A program made the translations under genes and the position numbers. The notes below the pieces were generated by a model. The model was not told the origin of the DNA, ran no database searches, and was given only the letters and a program-made list of their open reading frames with translations. Source: Bacteroidales bacterium (GTDB lineage Bacteria; Bacteroidota; Bacteroidia; Bacteroidales; UBA932). Taken from it: a DNA stretch of 64,000 nt. The stretch is taken from the NCBI GenBank assembly GCA_017620335.1, contig JAFZQO010000021.1:1-64000 (forward strand), written 5' to 3'. Each line of letters begins with the position of its first letter. The first letter of the stretch is position 1. Shown one piece after another: positions 15,793-25,906 of this stretch.

Positions 15793-16701
15793 CTATCCTA
15801 TCGGCGTTTCATCCCAAACTCCAGGGGGCGAAGTGCGCTCTCTATCCCAATACTCTATTTCGTCAAGTGCTTCTTCCAATTGCTCTCTCGTCATCGGCTT
15901 TGCGCCCTCAATGGTTGCAATCCCGACAGTGTCCATTGCTTCCCAACTTACTGGGTCCAAAACAATACGCTCTAAAGACCTCTCAGGCCACATTTCTGAT
16001 TCCTCTTCCATCCCCGCTTGTTTCATAATCATTTTGAGTACATCTGTTGTCAAAGACATTCCAAAGGAGGCAGGACTCTGCTTATACTCCTCCTCTGTGA
16101 GCACGAGCTTTAGACACGGATACTCTTCTGCCTCCCTACTATACTTCAGTACAACTTTTTTTGTTGTTGCCTCCAGCAGATAGTCTTCCCAAACATTCCT
16201 TTCTCCCCTTATCAAACTGGATACCGTGCGGAAGACACCGGATTCATAATTCTCAAAAGGATTAATTCCAGAATTAGATGCAGGATAAATCTCCAGGGAA
16301 AACCCGTCCTCATACTCTTCACAGTGTATTTCATTGATGCCATTCCTAAAAGTCCAATCGTCCTCTCCTTGAGAATACTCATCAAATAAGTCGGACTCGG
16401 AAAGATAGCCGTATAAGAGGCCGAAATTCGACTTCTTCATACTGGCAGCATTCTTGAAATCGACATTTAGAACAATACGGACGAGACTGTCGAGATCATC
16501 ATACTCAAAGCGGACGATTCCGTTTTCAATCCCTTTATCATCTAAATCCAGATTTGCATACAAATGATAATTGGCGTCCATCAAAGTTCTTCCGTCCTTG
16601 CCGAATCGATTCAAGGCATCTTCTTTGCGAGAATCGCCCAGAAAACCATCACAGATAGAGATGGCGCCAAAGTAGGGGCAGATTAAGTCGAGCAGTTTCA
16701 T
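15793..16701 (-). CDS. hypothetical protein
   Basis: A 302-residue soluble acidic protein that I do not recognise. It opens KLLDLICPYFGAISICDGFLGDSRKED. A middle region rich in Asp/Glu and aromatic residues (LFDEYSQGEDDWTFRNGINEIHCEEYEDGF) precedes a helical C-terminal half ending MTREQLEEALDEIEYWDRER. No signal peptide. Its DNA is visibly more AT-rich than the flanking genes, which suggests separate acquisition. A promoter-like TATATTTG lies 70 bases upstream. Confidence 0.7.
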   Translation of the reverse strand: MKLLDLICPYFGAISICDGFLGDSRKEDALNRFGKDGRTLMDANYHLYANLDLDDKGIENGIVRFEYDDLDSLVRIVLNVDFKNAASMKKSNFGLLYGYLSESDLFDEYSQGEDDWTFRNGINEIHCEEYEDGFSLEIYPASNSGINPFENYESGVFRTVSSLIRGERNVWEDYLLEATTKKVVLKYSREAEEYPCLKLVLTEEEYKQSPASFGMSLTTDVLKMIMKQAGMEEESEMWPERSLERIVLDPVSWEAMDTVGIATIEGAKPMTREQLEEALDEIEYWDRERTSPPGVWDETPIG

Positions 16702-16770
16702 AATCTATAGGTAGTAATTCAGGCGGTTTCCAAATGTTTGGTTGATTACCTTGAATTGAACTGATTGATG

Positions 16771-16778
16771 CAAATATA
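16771..16778 (-). promoter_or_regulatory. Bacteroidetes -7 box
   Basis: TATATTTG on the minus strand matches TAnnTTTG, 70 bases upstream of the gene starting at 16701. No clear -33 box. Confidence 0.4.
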
Positions 16779-16805
16779 ACACAATGCGGCCGGATTATGA
16801 AAGAA

Positions 16806-17432
16806 TCATTCCATTTTGTCCCTGTTGATCAAATCACAATCCTCCGGACGCTCATCCATCATCCAATACTTGTATTTGCCCAGATAGCAATAGTTGTAGG
16901 TGCGGCCATAGAACTGTCTAGGCACGCTGTGCTCCTGGATGTACCTGGCGAACCAGAGAAATTCCTCTTTGTCTTTACACTCCTTGAGAAGGCAATACCA
17001 ATGAGGGATCTGGGGCATTGTCTTGGCAAAATGCCACTCGACCCTCTGAATGAATAGTTGGGCCCGCTCATAATCCATCCCTTCCTGCCTTTTCTTGAAG
17101 TACGCCTCCTTTGAGAGAAACTCCAGATGATAGGTCCAGCCATCGAATTGTCCTTCACATTCACCTCCAGCGAGGAATTGCGGATCTGGGACGACATCTA
17201 TCATCTCTCCGGTACGCTGGGAGCGCTCCAGCGCCCTGCACATCTTTTTCTCTGAGATGGGATGATCGTACCCATAATGCCGGACAGAACCACCTAAACT
17301 CCGGAAATAGGCATCATACTCCTGCGGGACAGAGCCACCCCACTCCATCCAATTCTGAATCCAGTCCAGATACTCCCGGCCGGATTCAAAACGTGGCACG
17401 ATGCCCTCCCATGATGGATGCTGCTTCATCAT
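16806..17432 (-). CDS. hypothetical protein
   Basis: A 208-residue soluble protein rich in Trp, Tyr and charged residues ([21 protein letters not shown] at the start; [20 protein letters not shown] in the middle). I do not recognise the family and see no catalytic motif. Its ATG overlaps the stop of the ADP-ribosylglycohydrolase fragment by 4 bases, so the two are translationally coupled. It may be a partner of that fragment or simply the next gene of an eroded cluster. Confidence 0.65.
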   Translation of the reverse strand: MMKQHPSWEGIVPRFESGREYLDWIQNWMEWGGSVPQEYDAYFRSLGGSVRHYGYDHPISEKKMCRALERSQRTGEMIDVVPDPQFLAGGECEGQFDGWTYHLEFLSKEAYFKKRQEGMDYERAQLFIQRVEWHFAKTMPQIPHWYCLLKECKDKEEFLWFARYIQEHSVPRQFYGRTYNYCYLGKYKYWMMDERPEDCDLINRDKME

Positions 17433-17914
17433 TTAATCGGTTCCCAATGAAAGTTGCAGTATTTCTCATCCCAGCGGGCCATTTCGGGGGTTCCGTAATG
17501 GTTGTATTCACTGATGAGGCTGCCTGTGTAAAGGTCATTTGCCATCTCCTCGATGATGTCCAGCAGTTCTAACTTGTCGGTAAAGTGTGCCGGGATGGCG
17601 CTGCGGCTCAGCAGGCAACCCATGATGTTTCCGCAGATGGCGCCAGTCGAGTCGCTGTCTCCAGAATGGTTGACGCAGCTGATGACGGCGTCCTCGAAGG
17701 AGTCCTGATGTTTGATGGCGCTGTAGATGGCGATGGCCAATGCTTCATGCCCGGTCCAGCCACCGCCGATGGATTCGATGGCGACCTGGTCCGGGATGTC
17801 GGAGCCCGCCAGCTCCAGCGCCCGGGCGATGAGCCGTTTCTGCTTCCGGATGTATTCCGGCCACAGCTCGCCGTATGTCTTACCGCCGTCCTCTCCCGAT
17901 ACGATGTCCGGCAT
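17429..17914 (-). pseudogene. truncated ADP-ribosylglycohydrolase (C-terminal part)
   Basis: A 161-residue frame that matches only the C-terminal half of the ADP-ribosylglycohydrolase (DraG/ARH) family. The metal-binding segment [18 protein letters not shown] (about 81-98) is intact and [17 protein letters not shown] precedes it. The N-terminal half, which normally brings the GxxxGDxxG metal ligands and makes the protein about 300 residues, is missing. Directly upstream is the start of an unrelated WYL-type gene (17905-17969). It is most likely a fragment left by recombination. It may still be translated, since the frame is clean and overlaps the next gene by 4 bases. Confidence 0.75.
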
Positions 17915-17969
17915 TTCGAATGGTATTCACCAGCCAGATGTATTGTTGAAAGAGTGCGTAGGATTTCAT
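17905..17969 (-). pseudogene. 5' remnant of a WYL-domain regulator gene
   Basis: From the ATG at 17969 the minus strand encodes [20 protein letters not shown]. This closely resembles the first residues of Bacteroidetes WYL-domain transcription factors, which begin with a xLFxxYIWLVDTIxxA segment. The frame is then lost in the start of the ADP-ribosylglycohydrolase fragment. Only about 20 codons remain. Confidence 0.55.
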
Positions 17970-18007
17970 GTGTTATTAATTAGCAAGGGTTTGTGTAAGG
18001 TCCCGGC

Positions 18008-18835
18008 TTATTGTTCCCCCTTCTTCTGTTTAGCAATGCACTTCTTAATGAAATCAGGCTTGCAGTCTTCCTTCCGATGACACCCAGTACAACGGTCTTT
18101 GTCCCAAATCCACTCAAAACGCTTCACCGCATCTCGAACAAGTTCCGGATCATCCGTCAATATTCCAGTTTCAAAGTTTCCCGCCGTGTATGTGCCTTGA
18201 CCTAGTCCAGCCCCAGTGATATTCGCCGAACCGATGTATGCAATCTTTTTGTCGATTATTACCAGTTTAGAATGATTCCTCTCGCAAAACCGTGATTTGA
18301 ACCTCCTAGGATAATCATTTGCTTTGAGATAAAGCAGCCAATCATCCAATAAGTTATCTGAAGGCAAAGAGCAAATCACATCAACCTTTACGCCCTTATT
18401 AGCTTTTACAGCAAGTGTCTTGACGAACGGTGTCCCATCGGTGTATTTCTTTGAGCGCTTGGGTAGCATGCGGAACTTTCTGAAATTGGCTGTTGCTATC
18501 TGAATGGAAGATTTCGCGTCAGCGACACGTTCAATCACCTCGGCATAATGCTCGCCGTCAGAGATCAGTTTTGTTCCTATCTTTAGTGCACCAGCCTTCT
18601 GGGATAATCCGCTTTTTTTCTTTGCCAGCTGTTCCTTGGGAACGACCTTCTTTCCTTTATCGTCTAATGAAATCCCGAAATATGACGCGACACTATCCGC
18701 ATCTATCATCCAACCACTTCCCGGAGCTTTATAAGCCTGAAGAATACCCTTATTAATTAGCGCGTAGACCGCTTTTGTCGTAATACCCGTCAGTTTTACG
18801 ACATCCTTTGTGTTTATGTATTTCGGTTTTCCCAT
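18008..18835 (-). CDS. HTH-phospholipase D family nuclease
   Basis: A 275-residue protein. The N-terminus is a MerR/excisionase-like helix-turn-helix (YINTKDVVKLTGITTKAVYALINKGIL, residues 6-32, then APGSGWMIDADSVASYF). A PLD nuclease domain follows with a single HKD motif (RNHSKLVIIDKKIAYIGSANITGAG, about 186-210: H, K, D and GSxN all present), so an active dimer is expected, as for Nuc. The C-terminus has a Cys/His cluster (CTGCHRKEDC, about 248-257) that may bind zinc or an iron-sulfur cluster. It is the last gene of the eight-gene restriction operon, 6 bases after its neighbour. A DNA end- or sequence-targeting nuclease is likely. Confidence 0.85.
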   Translation of the reverse strand: MGKPKYINTKDVVKLTGITTKAVYALINKGILQAYKAPGSGWMIDADSVASYFGISLDDKGKKVVPKEQLAKKKSGLSQKAGALKIGTKLISDGEHYAEVIERVADAKSSIQIATANFRKFRMLPKRSKKYTDGTPFVKTLAVKANKGVKVDVICSLPSDNLLDDWLLYLKANDYPRRFKSRFCERNHSKLVIIDKKIAYIGSANITGAGLGQGTYTAGNFETGILTDDPELVRDAVKRFEWIWDKDRCTGCHRKEDCKPDFIKKCIAKQKKGEQ

Positions 18836-18841
18836 TATACG

Positions 18842-19357
18842 CTATCGTTTATTCCCCATTGGAGTGGAAATAATGAAATGTCGATTCCCACGTCCTTTTT
18901 CCTCATAGATTTTACGTGCGCACGAGTTGCAGAAATAGATATCACGCAAATCGACGCGCCATCCAGCATGGCCCGGGAAGGATTTTCCACAACAACTGCA
19001 GGTAAATGGCCTACCACTTTTGTGCCTTCCAAGTCCTTGAACTGAACTAAAACCCCTTACAACCGGGGGAACAGATGAGTCTGAATAGGTCACCGTGGGC
19101 TTCCTTTCCACTTCGCTTACTTTGCTTGGTTCCGATAGTACCAGATACTTCGTGGTTATAGTTGCGATGGGCTTCTTCCCGAATCCAATAACCGTACATC
19201 TTACTTTAACGCCACATTCATAGCGAGTTGCGGTTCCGGTTAACAAAGGACGTCTGCCTGTCTCGTCTTTCATTATCTGGCAACCGTGCGCATCGCGTTC
19301 ATCTGTAGCGATAAAGATGTAGCGCTCTCCTTTTTTGAATCGATTCTTCAGAGCCAT
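18842..19357 (-). CDS. zinc-finger protein of the restriction operon
   Basis: A 171-residue protein I do not recognise. The C-terminal part has two CxxC pairs (FTCSCCGKSFPGHAG about 114-128, then YFCNSCARKIYEEKG) that form a treble-clef or zinc-ribbon-like site. The N-terminal half is beta-rich (RYIFIATDERDAHGCQIM, then VRCTVIGFGKKPIATITTKYLVL). It starts 2 bases after mcrC and ends 6 bases before the PLD gene, so it is probably produced with both. Role unknown: a DNA-binding adaptor for the PLD nuclease would fit the context. Confidence 0.7.
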   Translation of the reverse strand: MALKNRFKKGERYIFIATDERDAHGCQIMKDETGRRPLLTGTATRYECGVKVRCTVIGFGKKPIATITTKYLVLSEPSKVSEVERKPTVTYSDSSVPPVVRGFSSVQGLGRHKSGRPFTCSCCGKSFPGHAGWRVDLRDIYFCNSCARKIYEEKGRGNRHFIISTPMGNKR

Positions 19358-19359
19358 TA

Positions 19360-20412
19360 TTAAGTCCCACTTATGTATGATGCATAATCATCCAGCTGCT
19401 CCCGGATGGTCGCGAAGTTGCAGTTAAGATTCAGCGTCCGGACCATGATCCGGTTCTTGCCGAAGATGGCGTCGAGATCCGGAGCAATCTCTTCCTGGGT
19501 ACGGGCGTAAAGGAGCATGCCGGAGACATTCCCGGTGTTATCCTTGTCCAGATTCTTGACGTATGTAAAAATCTGGTACAGGTTGCCGGAGTGGATGGTC
19601 TGCTTGTCGAACTGCTCCTGCATCATCTTCCCATAATACTTGGTGTCGATGATGAGGGTACGGTCGCTCTTGTGCAGGGTGATGTCCGTCCTCATCTCCG
19701 GCAGGAAATTAATCGCAGCAGTCTCACGGTCGGCGATGTCCCATTCGATATGGTCCGGATAGGCCGACAGTTCCCGATGATGGACCCGATAATACTCCAG
19801 TACAAACTTCTCGAAGAGCCGGTTCATGTGGTCATCCGAGAAGGTGGCCATCTTATAGGCTCCAGACTCCGTGGTCATCAGCATACCGTCCAGGATGAAA
19901 TAGCAGATGTTCATCAGCATCCTATAGGTCTGGTTGTTGCGCTGGAAACGCAGCATATTCCAGTGGATGTTGAACGGGTCAATGGTCGCGACGCCATCGA
20001 AGAAGGGGAGTATTGACTTCAGCTGATTCTTGCGCTTGGAAGAAACCGTTCGCTCCCGGATAAGAATCCCCACCGTCGTCTTGAGAATCTGGTTGAAGGT
20101 GTTGTTCTCTGACAGTTCATCAAACTCGCAGGAGAGCACCTGCTTGTGACGGACACGGTTCTTGATGGTCTCGACCATGTCAAGCTTCCCGCGAAGGACG
20201 GAAAGCGTGTCATGGCGCTCAATGTATTCACGATATAACCCCTGCTTCAACTGATATGAGATGCCCTTGTAGAGAATCTCGGCAAACAGATCCTGGATAT
20301 ACTCAAAGTCTTCCTTCGAGATTTCATCATAGTTGTTCTTCCTAAGCTCTTGGAAAGCATAGGAGAGCATGTAATAGATGTTCCGGATCAGTATGCCCTT
20401 GTCGTTAATCAT
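19360..20412 (-). CDS. mcrC: McrC-like nuclease subunit of a modification-dependent restriction system
   Basis: A 350-residue McrC-family protein, the nuclease partner of the McrB AAA+ motor. The PD-(D/E)XK core is visible as EMRTDITLHKSDRTLIIDTKYYGK (about 232-255), with the Asp and the DTK pair that bind metal. The N-terminal part (LIRNIYYMLSYAFQELRK, residues 8-25) is the McrC domain typical of the LlaJI/McrBC group. Its ATG overlaps the 3' end of mcrB by 8 bases. Normal length. Confidence 0.9.
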   Translation of the reverse strand: MINDKGILIRNIYYMLSYAFQELRKNNYDEISKEDFEYIQDLFAEILYKGISYQLKQGLYREYIERHDTLSVLRGKLDMVETIKNRVRHKQVLSCEFDELSENNTFNQILKTTVGILIRERTVSSKRKNQLKSILPFFDGVATIDPFNIHWNMLRFQRNNQTYRMLMNICYFILDGMLMTTESGAYKMATFSDDHMNRLFEKFVLEYYRVHHRELSAYPDHIEWDIADRETAAINFLPEMRTDITLHKSDRTLIIDTKYYGKMMQEQFDKQTIHSGNLYQIFTYVKNLDKDNTGNVSGMLLYARTQEEIAPDLDAIFGKNRIMVRTLNLNCNFATIREQLDDYASYISGT

Positions 20413-22864
20413 TGAAGATGGAATTGAGCTCGGTTTCCCACTTCTTCACTTCAGAACGATTGTCGAACCAGTATTCCTGGAGCATCGGAATGATGTCATA
20501 GTTGATGACCTGGTGCAACCAGGCGTCATCCACGCTCTTCTGGCCGCAGAAATAGCTGTGACCAAGCTCGAAGCCGGTTCCAAGTGATTCGTCCTTGGCG
20601 ATGGCGCGGTTGAGATCCTCGATCTTCTCGATGAGACGGTCAAAACGAGGATTGGCCATAGCTGCCTGGTACTTCTGGAAGCCCTCGGACTTGAATCCCG
20701 GATGCATCTCATAGAAACTGAACCGACGGCGAAGCGCATAGTCAATCATGGCCAGCGACCTGTCGGCGGTATTCATCATTCCGATGATATACACATTCTT
20801 CGGGACAAAGAACTTCTCATCCTTGTATGCGAGGGTCAGTTTCTCACCCCGGTAATCCTTCTCGATAAGCATCAGGAGCTCGCCGAAGATCTTGGACAGG
20901 TTACCTCGGTTGATCTCGTCGATAATGAAGAAATGCGGCTTATCCGGATTGTTGGCGGCGTTTATGCAGAACTTGTAGAAGATGCCTCTCTGGAGCTCGA
21001 AATCACTTCCAGACGGCTTGTAGCCAAGGATGAAGTCCTCGTATGAATAGTTCTGATGGAATTGGATGAGGCTCACACGGGACTCGTCCTTCTCACCCAT
21101 CAGTTCGTAGGCTAGACGACGTGCGCAGAAAGTCTTTCCGACACCTGGGGCTCCCTGAAGGATGATGTTCTTCTTGTTCTTCAGCAGGTTCTCAAGATTC
21201 GTTAGGTCATCCTTGGACATATAGACCTCCTCAAGGAAATCCTCCCGGGAATACTTCTCGTAGGAAGATACATGGCTCGCACTCTTGTTGGATTCACGAA
21301 TAAGATCCATCAAGACTCCATATTCGTCCTTGGTCAACTTGAAGAAACTGCCGTTGGGATTCTGGAGGAACTCCATCTTCTGCAGGTCGGCATTCTCCTT
21401 GACGCTTGCGTAGGGGATAGGGGTCATCAAGGACTCCACCTTCTCGAACCAGATCTGTTGCCCATCATTCTCTTTTGACACGATGGCGAGAGCCGTGATC
21501 TGCTTCGTAGGATTCGCCTCATAGCAGATGACCTTGTCACCAGCCTTGGCATCGGTGAAATTGTGGAAGATCCTGCGCTTGTTGCCGTTATCATTGTAGA
21601 GCGTGTAGTCCTGCTCATCGCCCACGGGCCAGTCCGTCATACTCCAAACAGAAGGATTGGCGCAGAGCCACCAGTACCGGCAGTCCTCTTCAGGGACCAC
21701 GCCACCGGTCACGAGGATGGTGAGGCGCTTGACGTAATCTTCGTATTGGGTGATTTCCGTGAGCGTCTTCATGGCCTGGAACTGCTGAGTCTCCCAGTTG
21801 CCTATCTCCGTCCAGCGGACCTTCCGGAGGCTGCGGTACTCGTCCCTCTTGTCGTCATAGTAATACTCGGACTCGACGACGCCACGGCCGACGATCGTCG
21901 TGCGGCCACGCTTGGCGAATACGATGTCACCGACCTGTATATCGTTGGCAAACTCCCAAGTAGCAAGGCTGGCATTCATATAGGAACCGTCCAAGCCATA
22001 TTCCTGACGCATCTGGTCCCTCATCGTCTCCCGGCTTTCATATTCCTGGAGATTCCCAAGTTCATCCCATCCCAGGCACATCACACCTTCCGAGGTGCAG
22101 TCATTCCATTTGCGGGCATTCTCGCCGGGGGAGTACATCCAGTACTTGACATCCTTCTGGGCGACAGGCTTCACGGGTGTAGTCTCTTCCCAGAAACGGC
22201 TGACATAGAAGTCCAGGTCAACGACAACACAGTTCAGGTTCTCATCCTTATAGCAGTCGGAGGTAAGGACAGAATTGAGCATCGGACGGATACCTGGATC
22301 TTCCTGAACGGCGGCACGAAGGATATTGAAGAACTCGACAGCCTGCACATATCCAGGGGCATCGGCTCCTTTCCTAACCACGTAACTGGATTCCAGAACC
22401 TTCGTTGTCGCCTTGACCTCGGAATACTTGTAGATATAGTACTTGTCCGGGAACCGGGACCACAGGTAGGTGCTAATCGCATTGATGTCCTGATAATGCA
22501 TCTTCTCCGGCCAGTGGTCCTGACGGATACGGTCGGACTCAGCCCGAAAGCGATTGATGCGCCCTTCAAGCGGAGTCGATTCGTCAAACAGATCCCGGAA
22601 CATATTCCGCACCGTCTCCGGCTCGGCATCCCACATTTCCTTGAGCATCGAGCGGACGAAATGATTCCTGGATGTCAAAAGGTTGTCATGAAGAGACGTA
22701 GCCTCCAGGAACATGGCTCCGAATTCGGGAGCATCGATATCCCAGACGTCCTGGAACTTCTTGACAGCTTTCCACTTGTATATCTCGTCTGCAATATGGG
22801 TGGGGAAATACTGCTTATAGCCGGCGATTACTTCCTGAAGCTTGTTGCGGTTGATCGTTATCAT
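20405..22864 (-). CDS. mcrB: McrB-like AAA+ motor with EVE domain
   Basis: An 819-residue protein with three parts. The first 230 residues are helical and unknown. A McrB N-terminal type region follows (KYWMYSPGENARKWNDCTSEGVMCLGWDELGNL), then an EVE modified-base-reading domain (CRYWWLCANPSVWSM to about 530). The last 250 residues are the AAA+ motor: Walker A GAPGVGKTF, the FHQNYSYEDFILGYKP block, Walker B FFIIDEINRGN, and the GMMNTADRSLAMIDYALRRRF signature of McrB. EVE domains bind methylated or hydroxymethylated bases. With McrC it should cut DNA carrying modified cytosine. The upstream gene of the operon is the type III Res. Confidence 0.92.
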   Translation of the reverse strand: MITINRNKLQEVIAGYKQYFPTHIADEIYKWKAVKKFQDVWDIDAPEFGAMFLEATSLHDNLLTSRNHFVRSMLKEMWDAEPETVRNMFRDLFDESTPLEGRINRFRAESDRIRQDHWPEKMHYQDINAISTYLWSRFPDKYYIYKYSEVKATTKVLESSYVVRKGADAPGYVQAVEFFNILRAAVQEDPGIRPMLNSVLTSDCYKDENLNCVVVDLDFYVSRFWEETTPVKPVAQKDVKYWMYSPGENARKWNDCTSEGVMCLGWDELGNLQEYESRETMRDQMRQEYGLDGSYMNASLATWEFANDIQVGDIVFAKRGRTTIVGRGVVESEYYYDDKRDEYRSLRKVRWTEIGNWETQQFQAMKTLTEITQYEDYVKRLTILVTGGVVPEEDCRYWWLCANPSVWSMTDWPVGDEQDYTLYNDNGNKRRIFHNFTDAKAGDKVICYEANPTKQITALAIVSKENDGQQIWFEKVESLMTPIPYASVKENADLQKMEFLQNPNGSFFKLTKDEYGVLMDLIRESNKSASHVSSYEKYSREDFLEEVYMSKDDLTNLENLLKNKKNIILQGAPGVGKTFCARRLAYELMGEKDESRVSLIQFHQNYSYEDFILGYKPSGSDFELQRGIFYKFCINAANNPDKPHFFIIDEINRGNLSKIFGELLMLIEKDYRGEKLTLAYKDEKFFVPKNVYIIGMMNTADRSLAMIDYALRRRFSFYEMHPGFKSEGFQKYQAAMANPRFDRLIEKIEDLNRAIAKDESLGTGFELGHSYFCGQKSVDDAWLHQVINYDIIPMLQEYWFDNRSEVKKWETELNSIFND

Positions 22865-22876
22865 ATCGTGATAATG

Positions 22877-25800
22877 CTACTTGTTTATTACACTGAGAAG
22901 GTGATCGTATGATGTGATAAGATCATACTTAACCGTGTTTCCTGAAATAGAAGCGAAGTGACGTCTTGCACATTCGATCTTGGCCTCTTCTACACCTCGG
23001 TTTTCTCCGGTAAGAAGGGCGGCCTTAGTTTCTGCCACAAAGTATATGTGCTTCACCTCACCCTCCTTAAATACAATGGCCCAGTCAGGATTATAGTGGC
23101 CCATAGGTGTATTGATATAGAATCCCCTCGGCAACTTCGAATAGACGACTATCTCATCCTTCATCTCTAATTGTTCCGCAAATTGGACTTCATTCTGACT
23201 ATCCATCACCACTAAGTCATACAATGATTTTGTGGATTCAATAGCATTGTGTCCAAGTTGACCACGTATAGGATCAGCAGAGAAGATATCCGACTCATAT
23301 GTTGCGTTCATCCTGTGATAAGCAATATGCTGAATGACGGAAAGAGCCTTCTGACTGTTAATGATAGCGGCAGCTTTGATGATGAACTCCTCGGGATTCG
23401 CCTTAAACAAATTGAATGTTTTCGGGGATATCTGCTTCAAAACACTAATGATGGTCTTTCGAGTCAGCTGTGTGGCTTCAACAAGTTGGCCGACCAAATC
23501 ATATTTGACGGAAGATCCAACCACTTCTCGAAGGGTGCTATCGTGACTCTCCTTTACCTTCATTGCTTCCCCCTTGAGTAAAGCCTCTTTGCTCTCAATC
23601 TGAGCCATCGAACCAGTTGTAATGACCACGCGGATCTGAGTAACAGATAGTTTCGCGTTCAATTCATTGACAGAGCGTTCTATCAGATCCTTAGTTTCAA
23701 AATCAACGGTATAGTATGTTTTGACATTGATTCGTTTCCACAATTCCTGGAACTCCGCTTTCTTAAACTTCTCTTCATCAAAACGCGCCTCACGTGCCTT
23801 ATTACGGTTTTCTGGCTTGATGGAGGAAGGATTGAAGACAGAATCGAGTATTTTTATAATAGCGGGGATGGACTCAATGTATTCCTCACCAAAGTCAAGT
23901 TTGCCTGCACGCTTATCGTCGAAGTATTTCTGGGTTAATTGACCACGTCGAACATAGCCATATGAGATAAGATTCTCATGCAAGCCTGCAGCATCCTCTT
24001 CGGTCAGTTTCCTTTCATAACCATCCACGAACAAGTTCGCTCCAACAAACAGCTCCGCAGTTATGACTTTCGGACGATCAGTAACCTCATTTGCAATCTC
24101 AGTCTGTAGTCCAGATGCGAAGTCATCATAACTCTGGCTGGCAATAACTGTTAGGACATTGATGTCAAACACGGCCGCTCCGAGTACGTCTTCATCTTGA
24201 CGGTCTCCTTCTTGATTGACGCAGAGACGCATGCCACGACCGACCTCCTGACGCTTTTTAACCGTGTTATCAGAATCCTTCAGCGTACAAATCTGGAATA
24301 CGTTAGGATTATCCCAACCCTCTTTCAACGCAGAATGTGAGAAAATGAAACGTACCGGTTCAGTCAAACTTAGCAGCTGCTCTTTATTCCTCATAATGAG
24401 GTCATAAGCATCAGAATCCGAACTGTCAGTGGAACCTCTCTCCAACTTAGGGTTGACCATATGGCCCTTTTTGTCAATAGAGAAATAGCCTTGGTGAACC
24501 TGAGAAGGTGTAAACTTCCCAAGATAGTTCAAATAGTCGGTGTCGCCGAATTCGGTCACAAAGCTCTCTATCGCATTCTGGTATTCTTCTTCAAACATTG
24601 TGGCGAATTTACCGGGCTCGGCACCATTGTCTCCATATTTGCGGTAATTGTCCACATGGTCAATGAAGAATAAGGACAGAACTTTAATCCCTTTACCATA
24701 CAGAATTCTTTCCTTCTCCAAATGAGCCTTGATAGTCTCATGAATCTGCTGCCGACGGACATAGTTCTCATTCACTGCACCGACAGACTGTCCCTCATAC
24801 AAAACAAGATTATTCGCAAACCTAATACAGCGCTGAAGACCATCTATCGATTCTACAATCAGATGATTCTCATACTCTGATAATTCGCCACTCTTTTCGT
24901 ATACATTATATCGTTCAGAGACTGATGCAATGATTTGTTTGACACCTGTTGCCGTTTTCTTATCATGGCCAAGACGAGCTACCGGATTACCCTGTGAAAT
25001 GATTATCTTCTCCAAATAAAGGTAACCGTTTGTGGCTGTCGTGCCAATTTGCTGAGTACCAATTACGTCTATCTTCTTCACAAGATGCTTGTTGTAAGCA
25101 TCCATTGCATCCAGCCGATAAACCATATTGTACACATCTCCCGCACGATGCGTCGCAGAATACAGGAGGGTGAAAAGTGGTTTGAACTCTTGCAAGCCCG
25201 CCCTTGTTGCATTGTCCCTATTCGTTCCCAAAACGCTTTGAGGCTCATCAATGATAAGAATAGGGTTAGTAGCAGCTAAAATATCGATAGGACGACGGGA
25301 GCGGAAAGAGTCTAACTTCATCCGGATTCTTCGAGCATCTTTCCCTCGAGCATTGAAAGCTTGGGTATTGATGATCATCGCATACATATTACTATCGCTA
25401 GCAAATGTATCGATCTTCGTGGGTTGAGTCGAGTCATATACGAAGAACTGGATACGCTTTCCATATTCATCCGCAAAATGGTCTTGCATGATTTGGAAGC
25501 TCTTGCAGACGCCCTCACGTATTGCAATGGATGGCACCACAATAATGAACTTGCTCCAGCCATAGCGCTTGTTGAGCTCGAACATGGTCTTAATGTACGT
25601 GTAGGTTTTACCCGTACCGGTTTCCATCTCAATGGAAATGTTTAGACCATCACCAACTAAACTATCGATGGGTTTGATACCCTGGGCAAGTTGAATGCGA
25701 CGAATGTTGTCAGCTAAAGCGGCTCTATCCAATTCCAGAGGGTTGTTCCTGATGCCCAAATCGAAGAGAGCTCCTGTGAAACCCTCACCTTGGTCTATCC

Positions 25801-25900
25801 TATAAGAGAATCCTTCGGAGAACTTCTGTCCGACAAACACATCGCACACAGCCTTGGCCGCATCCGTCTGGAATCTCTGATGTTTGAATCTCAGTTTCAT
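22877..25900 (-). CDS. res: type III restriction enzyme, Res subunit
   Basis: A 1007-residue helicase-nuclease. Motif I is METGTGKTYTY (about 91-101), motif II IIDEPQSVLG, motif III YSATH, and motif VI QEVGRGMRLCVN. The C-terminal PD-(D/E)XK nuclease is seen as NPDWAIVFKEGEVKHIYFVAETKA (about 945-968). All motifs look intact. With Mod it would cut unmethylated DNA after ATP-driven sliding. The DNA is clearly more AT-rich than the mcrBC genes behind it and the flanking chromosome, so the Mod/Res part has its own origin. The stop is 12 bases before mcrB. Confidence 0.93.
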   Translation of the reverse strand: MKLRFKHQRFQTDAAKAVCDVFVGQKFSEGFSYRIDQGEGFTGALFDLGIRNNPLELDRAALADNIRRIQLAQGIKPIDSLVGDGLNISIEMETGTGKTYTYIKTMFELNKRYGWSKFIIVVPSIAIREGVCKSFQIMQDHFADEYGKRIQFFVYDSTQPTKIDTFASDSNMYAMIINTQAFNARGKDARRIRMKLDSFRSRRPIDILAATNPILIIDEPQSVLGTNRDNATRAGLQEFKPLFTLLYSATHRAGDVYNMVYRLDAMDAYNKHLVKKIDVIGTQQIGTTATNGYLYLEKIIISQGNPVARLGHDKKTATGVKQIIASVSERYNVYEKSGELSEYENHLIVESIDGLQRCIRFANNLVLYEGQSVGAVNENYVRRQQIHETIKAHLEKERILYGKGIKVLSLFFIDHVDNYRKYGDNGAEPGKFATMFEEEYQNAIESFVTEFGDTDYLNYLGKFTPSQVHQGYFSIDKKGHMVNPKLERGSTDSSDSDAYDLIMRNKEQLLSLTEPVRFIFSHSALKEGWDNPNVFQICTLKDSDNTVKKRQEVGRGMRLCVNQEGDRQDEDVLGAAVFDINVLTVIASQSYDDFASGLQTEIANEVTDRPKVITAELFVGANLFVDGYERKLTEEDAAGLHENLISYGYVRRGQLTQKYFDDKRAGKLDFGEEYIESIPAIIKILDSVFNPSSIKPENRNKAREARFDEEKFKKAEFQELWKRINVKTYYTVDFETKDLIERSVNELNAKLSVTQIRVVITTGSMAQIESKEALLKGEAMKVKESHDSTLREVVGSSVKYDLVGQLVEATQLTRKTIISVLKQISPKTFNLFKANPEEFIIKAAAIINSQKALSVIQHIAYHRMNATYESDIFSADPIRGQLGHNAIESTKSLYDLVVMDSQNEVQFAEQLEMKDEIVVYSKLPRGFYINTPMGHYNPDWAIVFKEGEVKHIYFVAETKAALLTGENRGVEEAKIECARRHFASISGNTVKYDLITSYDHLLSVINK

Positions 25901-25906
25901 AGCCGA

